This document shows positions 42,553 to 52,057 of a stretch of 64,000 bases of DNA, one piece after another. The stretch comes from UBA3495 sp964629875 (lineage in GTDB: Bacteria; Chloroflexota; Dehalococcoidia; Lucifugimonadales; UBA3495). Location of the stretch: positions 39,011 through 103,010 of the forward strand of contig CAZVRK010000005.1 in NCBI GenBank assembly GCA_964629875.1, in the 5' to 3' direction. The position numbers and the translations under genes are program-made. A model generated the notes under the pieces. That model searched no databases and had not been told where the DNA came from. It was given only the letters and a program-made list of their open reading frames with translations. How positions within the stretch are numbered: the stretch's first letter is position 1; the number at the start of each line of letters is the position of its first letter.

Positions 42553-42573
42553 TTGTAGTATGTTAATGGATAA

Positions 42574-42603
42574 TTGACATCATCAGGATTGCTTTGCTAG
42601 CAT
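42574..42603 (+). promoter_or_regulatory. Candidate promoter of the hopanoid cluster
   Basis: TTGACA (42574-42579), an 18-base spacer, then TAGCAT (42598-42603). It lies about 60 bases before the polyprenyl synthase start. The -35 is perfect, while the -10 matches at four of six positions. Confidence 0.45.
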
Positions 42604-42664
42604 TCGATTCGGTTTCTGTCAAAGAATAGAGCCCCATATTGTTTTCTCTTAAATAAAGGTCATT

Positions 42665-43741
42665 TTGTCCGAGACGTCATACATGCAATCTAGTAACAAG
42701 CCCAGCCCATCATTGCCCCCAATGTTTGAGCGTTATAGATTCGATGTAGCTAATACTCTTCATAGATCTATATCGGACTTGCACCTAAAAGAGATTCCTG
42801 ATCTTCTAAAATACCATTTGGGATGGGTTGATCGAGATGGTAACGTCTCGCAAACGGCTTTTTCTCAGGGTAAAGCACTTAGGCCAACGCTATGTATGTT
42901 TGCTTGTGACGCTCTAGCCGGAGATATAACTCAAGCAGTACTAGGAGCCGCTGCTCTCGAGCTAATACATAATTTTTCTTTGATTCATGATGATATACAG
43001 GATCAAGATATAGAACGTCGCCATCAGTCAACAGTCTGGTCCATATGGGGCATCCCCAAGGCGCTAGTCGCAGGAGATGCTATGCAGGTAGTCGGTGACT
43101 TGACAGCATTGATGTCGATGGAGAAGGGAGTTCCTGTAAATGTAGTGCTGAAAGTCTCTGAGATTCTTACAGAGAGCTATCTCGAGATGATCGAAGGCCA
43201 ATGCCTGGATTTACGATTTGAAACGCGTACGGATATTTCATCAGAGGATTACTTGGGGATGGTTGCCCGCAAAACCGGAGCCCTACTGAGGAGTTCGGTA
43301 CACATAGGATCTCTGATCGCGACGGATGACGAACATATTACACAGGCATTTTCTGAGTTTGGAAATCATATAGGTAGAGCTTTTCAGATAAGAGATGATT
43401 ATCTGGGAATCTGGGGGGATGCTTCCGAGACAGGAAAGTCCAATGATAATGATATAAGACGTAGGAAAAAGTCTTTCCCAGTGGTCTATGGGTTCGAGCA
43501 TGCTTCAGGAATAGCCAAGAAGGAATTAATTTCCATTTATAATGAAGAAATAAACGAAGAAGAAGATGTGGCGAAAGTAATGGCTATACTGGAGGATGTA
43601 GGAGCCCCTCAATATTCTGCGGAAATTACTGAGAAAAGTGCTGAGCTAGCTTTATCGGCAATTTCAGGCTTAGACCTTCCTGATTGGGTCGATCAGGAAA
43701 TAGGGGATCTTGTTAATTTCTTGGTTAACAGACAATATTAA
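42665..43741 (+). CDS. Polyprenyl (farnesyl/geranylgeranyl) diphosphate synthase
   Basis: A 358-residue trans-prenyltransferase. The first Asp motif is HDDIQDQD (DDxxD) and the second region is FQIRDDYLGIWGD, the DDxLG variant also seen in other bacterial GGPP-type synthases, followed by TGKSNDNDIRRRKKSFPVVYG. It makes the C15 or C20 diphosphate that feeds squalene formation by the genes that follow; the chain length is not decided. The first codon is TTG at 42665 with AAGGT upstream; ATG at 42683 is an alternative. It is the probable first gene of the hopanoid operon. Confidence 0.9.
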   Translation: MSETSYMQSSNKPSPSLPPMFERYRFDVANTLHRSISDLHLKEIPDLLKYHLGWVDRDGNVSQTAFSQGKALRPTLCMFACDALAGDITQAVLGAAALELIHNFSLIHDDIQDQDIERRHQSTVWSIWGIPKALVAGDAMQVVGDLTALMSMEKGVPVNVVLKVSEILTESYLEMIEGQCLDLRFETRTDISSEDYLGMVARKTGALLRSSVHIGSLIATDDEHITQAFSEFGNHIGRAFQIRDDYLGIWGDASETGKSNDNDIRRRKKSFPVVYGFEHASGIAKKELISIYNEEINEEEDVAKVMAILEDVGAPQYSAEITEKSAELALSAISGLDLPDWVDQEIGDLVNFLVNRQY

Positions 43742-43800
43742 GATTATCCTTATTTTTCAGTCGCCTATTTCTAGTTTGTCGCTCGTTGGATAGTTGATTA

Positions 43801-45795
43801 GTGTCCACATTAAGTAAAAGTAACCACGCCTATTTGTATGGGAATCATGTAGATCAAATTAATGATGCTATTAACCGTACACAAACTTTTTTAAAGAATT
43901 CACAAGAGTCCGAAGGCTATTGGTGGGGTGAGCTCGAGTGCAATAATACTATGGAAGCGGAATACATCTTCCTAGTCTATTTTCTTGGAGTAGTTGATGC
44001 CACCAAGTTACGTAAAGTGGCGCAGAGGATTCTATCTAAGCAGCTAGCAGATGGTTCGTGGGGGCAATATTTTGGGTCACCTGGTGATCTAAGCACTTCT
44101 ATTGAGTGCTATTTTGCCTTAAAACTTTCAGGCTATAATCCGGAATCTTTTGAACTAACTAAAGCCAGAGAATTTATTTTGGCTAATGGCAGCATTCCTA
44201 ATGCCCGGGTGTTTACTAAAATTTGGCTAGCGTTACTTAATCAGTGGAATTGGACTGACATACCCCGGATGATACCGGAAATGGTATTCATATCACAGCG
44301 CTTACCATTTAATATATACAAATTTTCCAGTTGGGCGAGACCTACGATTGTTCCATTGCTAGTTGTATTCGGGCGGAAACCAGTTGCTGTAATTCCAGAT
44401 TATGCAAACCTGGATGAAATACAGAGTGGATATTCTTCGAGCAATTCCAAGTTTTATCGATCAAGTGAGAATAAGTTTGTTAAGTTGGTCAATAAATCAA
44501 TGGGCATATATGAAGCACAACCGTTTCATCCATTTAGAAAATTAGCAGAAAAGAGACTATTAAATTGGATACTGACTCATCAGGAAAAGGATGGTTTATG
44601 GGCTGGCATTCAGCCATCTACATTTTATTCGCTCCTAGCTCTGAATTGTCTGGGATTCGATGTTGAAGATCCAGTAATACAGAAAGGTTTATCGGGTGTC
44701 GACAGGTTATGTTGGGAGTCTGACAGCGATATGGCTGTACAAGGTTGCATTTCTCCGGGTTGGGATACAGCCCTAGGTTTACTGTCCTTATTAGAATCAG
44801 GAGTAGATGTTGAGACAAAGGAGATTTATAAATCGATAGTTTGGCTATTATCTAATCAAATCAGCACTACAGGTGACTGGATTATCAATGCTGGTCATGT
44901 TTCTCCAGGTGGGTGGGCTTTTGAATTTCACAATAATAATTATCCGGATATTGATGACACTGCCTTAGTTATTATGTGTTTGGCACAAGCTCAGAACAAC
45001 GGGATAGCCCATTCTGGCCTCAAGGATTCGATACGTAGAGGACTAGGTTGGGTGCTAGGACTGCAATCCCAATCGGGTGGTTGGGCAGCTTTCGACAAGG
45101 ATAATTGTAGTAAATATCTATCAGATCTGACATTCTCTGATTTTGGTGAAGTTATAGATCCTCCGACCGTTGATGTGACTGGACACGTCCTTGAGATGTT
45201 GGGAAAACTGGGTTGTAGCAAGGAAGATGTATACGTAAATAGAGCTTGCCAATTTGTTCAAGATAACCAGGAGCGGGATGGTTCTTGGTTTGGTAGATGG
45301 GGGGTCAATTACATTTACGGAATTGGCTGTGTTTTGCCTGGCCTAGCTTCTGTTGGTGAAGATATGGACCAGCCGTATATTTTACGAGCTGTAGATTGGT
45401 TACTTGACCATCAAAATGAAGACGGAGGCTGGGGCGAAACTTGTGGATCATATTCCGATCCTTCATTGAGAGGAGTCGGTCCGAGTACAGCTTCTCAAAC
45501 TAGTTGGGCCCTCATCGGTTTGATAGCATCCGATTATAAAGCTGATGACTCTATTTACAGAGGAATCCGATATTTGATGGACACTCAACAGCACGACGGG
45601 ACATGGGATGAACCATATTTTACTGGTACGGGTTTCCCGGGATATGGGATAGGCTGTCTACCCTATGACCTTGAAGATGAACATTGGCGTGAGTATGATC
45701 TGTCAATACCCTCAGGTCTTATGATTAGATATGATTTATACCGCATAGTGTGGCCTCTCCTAGCATTGGCGAGATACAAAAAAAGGCTGACCTAA
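43801..45795 (+). CDS. shc: Squalene-hopene cyclase
   Basis: A 664-residue class II terpene cyclase of usual length. The protonating motif is D383-I-D385-D386 (YPDIDDTALVIM). Several QW repeats are visible (QLADGSWGQYFGSPGDLSTS, QSQSGGWAAFDKDN, QERDGSWFGRWGVNYIYG, QNEDGGWGETCGSY, QQHDGTWDEPYFTGTGFP). It folds squalene into hopene or diplopterol at the membrane. The start is GTG. The gene is followed 20 bases later by hpnC. Confidence 0.97.
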   Translation: MSTLSKSNHAYLYGNHVDQINDAINRTQTFLKNSQESEGYWWGELECNNTMEAEYIFLVYFLGVVDATKLRKVAQRILSKQLADGSWGQYFGSPGDLSTSIECYFALKLSGYNPESFELTKAREFILANGSIPNARVFTKIWLALLNQWNWTDIPRMIPEMVFISQRLPFNIYKFSSWARPTIVPLLVVFGRKPVAVIPDYANLDEIQSGYSSSNSKFYRSSENKFVKLVNKSMGIYEAQPFHPFRKLAEKRLLNWILTHQEKDGLWAGIQPSTFYSLLALNCLGFDVEDPVIQKGLSGVDRLCWESDSDMAVQGCISPGWDTALGLLSLLESGVDVETKEIYKSIVWLLSNQISTTGDWIINAGHVSPGGWAFEFHNNNYPDIDDTALVIMCLAQAQNNGIAHSGLKDSIRRGLGWVLGLQSQSGGWAAFDKDNCSKYLSDLTFSDFGEVIDPPTVDVTGHVLEMLGKLGCSKEDVYVNRACQFVQDNQERDGSWFGRWGVNYIYGIGCVLPGLASVGEDMDQPYILRAVDWLLDHQNEDGGWGETCGSYSDPSLRGVGPSTASQTSWALIGLIASDYKADDSIYRGIRYLMDTQQHDGTWDEPYFTGTGFPGYGIGCLPYDLEDEHWREYDLSIPSGLMIRYDLYRIVWPLLALARYKKRLT

Positions 45796-45815
45796 TTTGA
45801 TACTCATTGTGTATT

Positions 45816-46772
45816 ATGGCGTACATAGATAAAAAATTGGAAAAGTCATATAAGTTTTGCAGAGAGTTGGCTACCTCTCATTATGAAAATTTCACTGTCG
45901 CCTCGCTCCTAATACCTAAAAGTAAACGAGACAATATATATGCGATCTATGCTTATTGTAGGATAGTCGACGATATTGGTGATGAAGCTTCTTCAGATTT
46001 CCCATTTCTGACTGACCTGAATGTTGAAGTCAACTGGGAGGAATGGTCTGAGTCCGAGCGACGATTACACTTACTAGAATACTGGGAATCACAATTGACT
46101 TTGTGCTATACAGGCACCCCGTCTAACCCTGTTATGTATGCATTGCAGGACACTATTCTTTCATTTGAAATACCAATCACGCCGTTTATTAAACTTATAT
46201 CAGCCAATAGATTAGACCAGGCTCAACACCGATACGAGACTTTTGAGAATTTATTGAATTATTGTGAGTATTCAGCTAATCCAGTAGGACAAATTTTCTT
46301 GCATTTGTTTGGTTATGATGATGAGTTGAGACAAACGTATTCTGACTTTACTTGTACAGGTCTACAGTTAGTAAACTTTTTGCAGGATATCAAGACGGAC
46401 TTTCTCAGAGGACGTATTTATATTCCGCAAGAAGACATGGCCTATTTTGGTTATTCAGAGGATGAACTTAGTAAAAATATTGAAAACCAGAATTTTCAGA
46501 GATTAATGAAATTTGAAAGTAGTAGAGCTCGCGAATATCTCAATCAAGGTTATAAGTTGATTGATTATCTGAATGGTCCTATAAGGTTAGACGTAGCTCT
46601 GTTCAGCAGAGGTGGTTCTGCGGTATTGAAATCTATCGAGCGAAGCGAATATAAGGTATTAATGAGTAGGACAAAGTTGTCTAGATATGACAGTATGGGG
46701 CTAGTCCTAGTTAATTTTTTGAAATATTTACTGCGTCGGGATTCTAGCAGGTATCTGAAAGGCAATGTGTAG
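45816..46772 (+). CDS. hpnC: HpnC-type hydroxysqualene synthase
   Basis: A 318-residue squalene/phytoene-synthase-fold protein. It has AIYAYCRIVDDIGDEAS (first Asp motif) and LVNFLQDIKTDFLRGRIYIPQED (second). ATG at 45816 is chosen over an upstream TTG because it fits the family N-terminus (YIDKKLEKSYKFC). In the HpnCDE route, HpnD joins two farnesyl diphosphates into presqualene diphosphate and HpnC turns that into hydroxysqualene. It lies 6 bases before hpnD. Confidence 0.9.
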   Translation: MAYIDKKLEKSYKFCRELATSHYENFTVASLLIPKSKRDNIYAIYAYCRIVDDIGDEASSDFPFLTDLNVEVNWEEWSESERRLHLLEYWESQLTLCYTGTPSNPVMYALQDTILSFEIPITPFIKLISANRLDQAQHRYETFENLLNYCEYSANPVGQIFLHLFGYDDELRQTYSDFTCTGLQLVNFLQDIKTDFLRGRIYIPQEDMAYFGYSEDELSKNIENQNFQRLMKFESSRAREYLNQGYKLIDYLNGPIRLDVALFSRGGSAVLKSIERSEYKVLMSRTKLSRYDSMGLVLVNFLKYLLRRDSSRYLKGNV

Positions 46773-46778
46773 TCCCTA

Positions 46779-47639
46779 ATGGATCTGAACGAAGCATATA
46801 ACATTTGTTCTACTATCACGCGGAAGGAGGCTAAGAATTTTTACTATGCTTTCCTTACATTGCCGCGTATAAAAAGAAGAGCTATCTATGTGATATACGC
46901 CTTTTGTAGGTTTTGTGATGACATAGCTGATGGTGATGCGGACGTCGACGAGAAACTGATACAAATAAACCGTGTCAGGAAGAATTTAGAACGAGTCGAC
47001 TTTGATAACTTTCATGAACCGGTCTATCTTGCCTTGAGCGACGTAATAAACCAGTTCAATATACCTGTTGAATATTTTGATAGCTTGTTATCTGGTATGG
47101 AAATGGATTTGTCCAAATCCAGATATAACAATTTTAGTGAGTTGGAAGAATACTGTTATAGAGCTGCTTCGGTTGTGGGACTGATGTGTATCCATGTATT
47201 TGGATTTAAAGACTCACGAGCTCAACAATGTGCCATCAGCCTTGGTTTGGCTATGCAACTTACGAATATTTGTAGAGACGTGCGCGATGATTTAGATTTG
47301 GGAAGAATATATCTACCGGCGGATGAAATGCTACGCTTTGGTTATTCGGAGAAACTATTAGAGTCGCTGCAGGTCACCGATGAATTCACCGAGTTGATGA
47401 AATATCAGGTTGTCCGTGCAAGAGAATATTTTGTAGATGGCATGCGCATTGTAGATTATCTAGAAGGCGATGCTAAAGTTTGTACTTCTTTACTCGGTAA
47501 TCTTTATCTGGCTTTGTTAGATAGAATCGAAGGTAATGGTTATGATGTTCTTTCTAGCCGTATCAGGCTCACTATTTTGGAAAAGCTGTTATGTTTGGCC
47601 ATAACGTGGTTTAAAGTTAAGTGCAGGGTATGGAGATAA
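46779..47639 (+). CDS. hpnD: HpnD-type presqualene diphosphate synthase
   Basis: A 286-residue homologue of hpnC's product, with ITRKEAKNFYYAFLTLP (the family start), YAFCRFCDDIADGDAD and LAMQLTNICRDVRDDLDLGRIYLP. The tail CSRIRL-like and short fits HpnD. It joins two C15 diphosphates. It overlaps hpnE by about 10 bases. Confidence 0.9.
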   Translation: MDLNEAYNICSTITRKEAKNFYYAFLTLPRIKRRAIYVIYAFCRFCDDIADGDADVDEKLIQINRVRKNLERVDFDNFHEPVYLALSDVINQFNIPVEYFDSLLSGMEMDLSKSRYNNFSELEEYCYRAASVVGLMCIHVFGFKDSRAQQCAISLGLAMQLTNICRDVRDDLDLGRIYLPADEMLRFGYSEKLLESLQVTDEFTELMKYQVVRAREYFVDGMRIVDYLEGDAKVCTSLLGNLYLALLDRIEGNGYDVLSSRIRLTILEKLLCLAITWFKVKCRVWR

Positions 47640-49009
47640 ACAAGACAGCTATTGTAATAGGAGGAGGACTGTCTGGAATTGCTTGTGCGGTTTATCTCAA
47701 TCAGTTTGGGTATCAAGTTTCTCTTGTTGAAAGTCGGCAATTTCTCGGTGGGCGTTCTTTTTCGTTTCAATATCATTGGCCCTCAGAGACTATTGATAAC
47801 GGGCAACATGTAGTTCTGGGTTGCTGCACGTATTTTTTTGAGTTTTTGAATACAATCGGCGCCACACATTATTGGGAATCTGAGGATACTCTGCATATAT
47901 CTATGAGGGACCATTGCGGGAATAAATGGGCGTTGCGAGAATATAAATGGCTGTTCCCTATTCAGTTGCTCCCAAGTGTTGTGCATTTTCCATTTATTAG
48001 TTATTTGGAACGCATTGGCATAATCTTCGCGATGCTTATGGCCAAAATGGAACGCGAGAATCAGACCGCTGACAACATATCATTTTATGATTGGTTAAAG
48101 AAAAGTCACCAATCAGACCGAGTCATAAAGCGATTCTGGAGCGTAATAGTTAAGCCTGTTTTTAATGACCATTTAGATAATATCAGTGCTGCTATGGGTC
48201 TTATGTTCATCAAAATAGGCTTAATGGGAAAAAGAGGTAGTGCTAATATATTCTATCCTAATGTAGGGCTGTCCGATTGCATAGGAGGGCCATCCGAAGA
48301 TTATCTGTCTGGCGTAGGTTGTGAATTGCATATGGGAAGCTCTGTAGATGCTATTCATATAGATGATAATCAAATTGCAGAGGTCCGACTCAGGAATGGG
48401 AATGTTCTGAACAGTGACATAGTTGTTAGTGCTTTGTCATATCCAAATCTGGTTCGAGTTTTGAATAATAGCGGGATTGATATGGAAAATATATCTGGAG
48501 ATATATCAGAACTCCAAAGTGCTGGAATAATGAATGTATACTTATGGTACGAACGGCCAGTCATGGAGGAGAAATTTTGTATGGTAGTAGATAGCCCGAT
48601 AGAGTCTATATTTAATAGGACTGCTATCATTTCATCAGATCATAACTCTGATGAAATGATGTTAGATGACGATAGATATTACTGTACGGTGCTTTCGATT
48701 GGGAATGCTCACGATTATATGGAATGGACCCATAATGAGGTAGTTGAGTTTTGCACGAAAGAGATGGTTCGTATATTTGATGATCCTGACTTAGTAACAC
48801 CAGTACATGCGAAAATTGTAAAACAACATGAAGCGACGATTCGATGTAAACCGGGATCTACTGGGCATAGACCTGATTGTATGACGTCAATCCAAAATTT
48901 GTTCATAGCGGGTGATTGGACCCGCACAGGCTGGCCATCTACTATGGAAGGGGCTATTCGAAGTGGATACAATGCCGCTCGGTATATTCACGATGTATAT
49001 AGTGCCTAG
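47630..49009 (+). CDS. hpnE: Hydroxysqualene dehydroxylase (HpnE)
   Basis: A 459-residue FAD amine-oxidase-type protein. It has VIGGGLSGIACAVYL, the GGRSFSF loop, ETIDNGQHVVLGCCTYFFEF (GQH..LGC is typical of HpnE) and a C-terminal LFIAGDWTRTGWPSTMEGAIRSGYNAA. It reduces hydroxysqualene to squalene in the HpnCDE route. The ATG at 47630 overlaps the hpnD stop by 10 bases; a GTG at 47621 is a less likely start. A perfect hairpin lies inside the coding region (48626-48660). Confidence 0.9.
   Translation: MEINKTAIVIGGGLSGIACAVYLNQFGYQVSLVESRQFLGGRSFSFQYHWPSETIDNGQHVVLGCCTYFFEFLNTIGATHYWESEDTLHISMRDHCGNKWALREYKWLFPIQLLPSVVHFPFISYLERIGIIFAMLMAKMERENQTADNISFYDWLKKSHQSDRVIKRFWSVIVKPVFNDHLDNISAAMGLMFIKIGLMGKRGSANIFYPNVGLSDCIGGPSEDYLSGVGCELHMGSSVDAIHIDDNQIAEVRLRNGNVLNSDIVVSALSYPNLVRVLNNSGIDMENISGDISELQSAGIMNVYLWYERPVMEEKFCMVVDSPIESIFNRTAIISSDHNSDEMMLDDDRYYCTVLSIGNAHDYMEWTHNEVVEFCTKEMVRIFDDPDLVTPVHAKIVKQHEATIRCKPGSTGHRPDCMTSIQNLFIAGDWTRTGWPSTMEGAIRSGYNAARYIHDVYSA
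48626..48660. repeat. Perfect intragenic hairpin in hpnE
   Basis: ATCATTTCATCAGA (48626-48639) and its exact reverse complement (48647-48660) enclose 7 bases, inside the hpnE coding frame. It could slow or cut the mRNA within the operon. There is no T run, so full termination is unlikely. Confidence 0.5.
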
Positions 49010-49072
49010 AACTATATATCTCCCACCCAGGCTATTACTTTCGTTGCCTATATTAGGCTCTGGTGCTTATAA

Positions 49073-50035
49073 ATGTTAAATGACAGGAAAGTGGTGGCTG
49101 TTACTGGTTCCTCTGGTTATATCGGATCCCGATTGATACGATATTTGGAAGAGTGTGGATCTTATGGTCTTGTAGCTTTTGACATTAACCCTCCGGTTGT
49201 TCCAATTCACGATATAGAAGTTCACCGATTAGATATTAACTGTGATATAAGTTCTCAGTTGAGACGGTCAATGGTAAATACAGTAGTCCATCTAGCTGAA
49301 AGCAATTATACATTTGGTAATACCAGTCATAAAAGCGATTCACAAGAACAAAGGATAAAGAATCTAAAGACTGTACTAGCTTCTTCTGTAGAAGCGGGTG
49401 TAACTCATTTCATTTATATAAGTTCACATACTGTTTACGGTATTGGAAGAGATCTTCCAATACCGATTACTGAGATGTTTCCATTAGCCGATAATACGGA
49501 GTTTTCCTATAGTTATGGTAACGTCGTTATTGAGAATATATTGTCAGAGTTTGCAGAGAAACATCCAGCTTGTTTAGTGACAATTTTAAGATGTAGTCCC
49601 GTCCTTGGACCCACTGCAAATGATAATCTAATGTCTATATTCAATTGTACGAATCCTATAGCTGTTTTTGGATATAATCCGCCATTCCAATTTCTACACG
49701 AAGACGATTTGGCTAGGATTATAGAATTGGTATTACATAATTCATTAGATGGGGTTTTCAATTTGGCTTCTGACGGGGTTGTGTTCTGGAGGGAAATATT
49801 GGATTTGTTGCCTTTTAAACCTCTAACTGTCCCGAACGTTTTTGTTATTCCCATAGTACTGCTTAGTATGGTTGGGTTTCCGACTAGATCAGCAACTAGC
49901 AGAAGTGCTTTTAACATGATGAAATATCCAATTGTCTTGGGAACTGGTTTGTTGAAGCAGAAGATTGGATACACGCCTAATTATAGTTCATTGGAAACAT
50001 TTACTAGTTTTTCAAATTCTGTTCTTTGGAAATAG
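49073..50035 (+). CDS. Epimerase/dehydratase-family protein in the hopanoid cluster
   Basis: A 320-residue extended SDR (HpnA-like by position, not by clear sequence). It has AVTGSSGYIGSRLIRYL and IYISSHTVYGIG. The active-site stretch is EFSYSYGNVVIEN: the Tyr is kept, but the Lys four residues on is Asn150. Without that Lys, normal NAD-dependent chemistry is doubtful. It follows hpnE by about 60 bases and ends 6 bases before the nucleoside hydrolase start. Confidence 0.75.
   Translation: MLNDRKVVAVTGSSGYIGSRLIRYLEECGSYGLVAFDINPPVVPIHDIEVHRLDINCDISSQLRRSMVNTVVHLAESNYTFGNTSHKSDSQEQRIKNLKTVLASSVEAGVTHFIYISSHTVYGIGRDLPIPITEMFPLADNTEFSYSYGNVVIENILSEFAEKHPACLVTILRCSPVLGPTANDNLMSIFNCTNPIAVFGYNPPFQFLHEDDLARIIELVLHNSLDGVFNLASDGVVFWREILDLLPFKPLTVPNVFVIPIVLLSMVGFPTRSATSRSAFNMMKYPIVLGTGLLKQKIGYTPNYSSLETFTSFSNSVLWK
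49439..49464. repeat. 26-base intragenic near-palindrome
   Basis: GGTATTGGAAGA (49439-49450) and TCTTCCAATACC (49453-49464) are exact reverse complements two bases apart, inside the epimerase gene. It could form a cruciform in DNA; an RNA hairpin would need to open its innermost pairs. Cause unknown. Confidence 0.45.
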
Positions 50036-50041
50036 TTGTTA

Positions 50042-50956
50042 ATGACTAGACTTAAATGCATTGTAGATACTGATCCTGGAATAGATGACGCGATAGCGAT
50101 TTTAATGGCTCTAAATTGTGCCAGTATCGACGTTTTGGGATTCACTACTACCGGCGGTAATATCTCTTTAGAAACTGCAAATAAGAATATTCTCTCGATA
50201 TTCGATTATTTGCATTGCCCAAACAATGTTTATAGTGGTGCGGAATTTCCAATAAAGGGGTCTTTCCCTTATGCAACTAATTTTCATGGAGAATCAGGAC
50301 TATCTAAGGATTTACCAGACCCTGTTTCTAATGTTTCTAGTGTTAATGCCGTTGACTTTATAAATGATTCTCTATGTCGTAGTCCCAACGATATTACTTT
50401 AATATGTCTCGGTCCTTTGACTAATCTTTATCGACTATTTGTGAAATACCCAGACAGTATGAGTAAGATAGGTTCACTAGTATTGATGGGCGGAGCGGTC
50501 AATAGTAAGGGTAATGTTACGGAACATGCCGAGTTTAACTTCTACTGTGATCCGATAGCAGCTGATTATGTTTTGAGTACCGGGGTGCCTGTTACGCTCG
50601 TGGATTTGAAAGCCTGTAGGCAAGTTGGTATGAGTAGAAAAGTTGCTCATTCAATATCATCTGTAACTAGAACCGGTCAGTTAGCTATAGAATTGATAGT
50701 CAATTGGTTTGGGCTAGATGAAACTAGATCGGTATTTGAATTCTATGATCCGTTGGCGTTAGCTATTTCTATTGATCCGAGCTTGGCAACTTATGATGCG
50801 ACCGATATCACAGTGCATACAAATGTTACACCTCGATACGGAGAAACTGTGGCTTTTTATACTCAGGGATCTACAAATCTAGTAGATATTGTCGATGCGG
50901 ATAAATTTTTCCATATGTTTGCAGATTTTTTAGATATTAAAGGTTTATTGCCCTGA
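50042..50956 (+). CDS. Inosine-uridine-type nucleoside hydrolase at the end of the hopanoid cluster
   Basis: A 304-residue nucleoside hydrolase. The calcium and active-site motif is VDTDPGIDDAIAI; later come MGGAV, AEFNFYCDPIAAD and FEFYDPLALAI with the further Asp. It cuts the N-glycosidic bond of nucleosides. It starts 6 bases after the epimerase stop and appears to be the last gene of the cluster. In hopanoid pathways, HpnG removes adenine from adenosylhopane, and this enzyme could do the same step; no hpnH is in the window. A plain salvage role is the simpler reading. Confidence 0.85.
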   Translation: MTRLKCIVDTDPGIDDAIAILMALNCASIDVLGFTTTGGNISLETANKNILSIFDYLHCPNNVYSGAEFPIKGSFPYATNFHGESGLSKDLPDPVSNVSSVNAVDFINDSLCRSPNDITLICLGPLTNLYRLFVKYPDSMSKIGSLVLMGGAVNSKGNVTEHAEFNFYCDPIAADYVLSTGVPVTLVDLKACRQVGMSRKVAHSISSVTRTGQLAIELIVNWFGLDETRSVFEFYDPLALAISIDPSLATYDATDITVHTNVTPRYGETVAFYTQGSTNLVDIVDADKFFHMFADFLDIKGLLP

Positions 50957-50972
50957 TCTCCTGAATAATCTA

Positions 50973-51965
50973 TTAGATTGGAACAGACTGATAATAGAAA
51001 TCATTAGCCCATAGATCATCTAAGATGGCTTGATCCCCTTCCGTTAGAGATGGACTGTCTACGGCGGATGTGTAATCTGCTAATTCAGATAGATTTGTGA
51101 AATTAGGTAACACAGATACTATACTAGGCTGATACAAACAAAACTGTATTGCAGATTGAGCTATGTTCCGGCCTGTATCCTCACCCGATAGAAATTGTAT
51201 CTGTTCAACTTTAGCCAGCGCTTCTTGGAGCCATTGGATTCTTCGATGTGATCTATGATCGCTTTCATCGAATGTAGGAGCCTCTGTATATTTTCCGGTT
51301 AAGGCTTCTGAGGCGTGGGGAACCCGTGAAAATAGACTGACTTCATTTTGTTCGGCTATTTTGAAGAAATCTTTAGCTGGATCTTGTTCTAAAATACTAT
51401 ATATTATTTGAAGGCTATCTACATGGCGCTCCTTCATAGATGCTTCCCCTTCTTCGAACCAACCTATATCTGGCCCTAGGGCACAGCCGTAATGTCGTAT
51501 CTTACCTTCTGATTTTAGCTGTTCTAAGGTTTCAAACACTTCGTCTTTTTCCAAGGTATCGATTCGAGGGTTATGAAGTTGGTATATGTCGATGTAATCT
51601 GTTTGGAGTCTTTTTAAACTTTGCTCACATGCGAATTTGATAAAGTCAGGTTCAAATTTCTGAGGTCGTTCTTTATGACCCTCGCGAGGGGTTAATTTAT
51701 CGTAAAAATCGTATCCAAATTTGGTCGCTATAATTATGTCGTGTCTGTGCTGACCTAAACCTTTTGCTAGTATTTCTTCTCCATAACCTTCGCCATATGT
51801 GTCCGCGGTATCATAGAAATTCACTCCAAGATCGAAGGCGTTGTCCAATAGGGCAAATTTATCGGATTCTTCAATTTTCCCCCACCAATTGGTTGCTACG
51901 GTCCACACGCCAAATCCGATTTCTGACACAGATATATCTGTTCTAGGTAATGTTCGGTATTTCAT
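50973..51965 (-). CDS. Aldo/keto reductase
   Basis: A 330-residue AKR. The tetrad is visible: NFYDTADTYGEG (Asp, Tyr), IIATKFGYD (Lys) and IYQLHNP (His). It reduces aldehydes or ketones with NADPH; the substrate is unknown. The stop is convergent with the nucleoside hydrolase, 16 bases apart. Confidence 0.9.
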   Translation of the reverse strand: MKYRTLPRTDISVSEIGFGVWTVATNWWGKIEESDKFALLDNAFDLGVNFYDTADTYGEGYGEEILAKGLGQHRHDIIIATKFGYDFYDKLTPREGHKERPQKFEPDFIKFACEQSLKRLQTDYIDIYQLHNPRIDTLEKDEVFETLEQLKSEGKIRHYGCALGPDIGWFEEGEASMKERHVDSLQIIYSILEQDPAKDFFKIAEQNEVSLFSRVPHASEALTGKYTEAPTFDESDHRSHRRIQWLQEALAKVEQIQFLSGEDTGRNIAQSAIQFCLYQPSIVSVLPNFTNLSELADYTSAVDSPSLTEGDQAILDDLWANDFYYQSVPI

Positions 51966-52057
51966 GGTTGTTCATCTCCTCATAGTGAGCAAATAGCTAA
52001 CTTTCAATCCTGACGTATTAATGCTTCTAATATCTAAAATGCAAGCAAAACTGTCTA

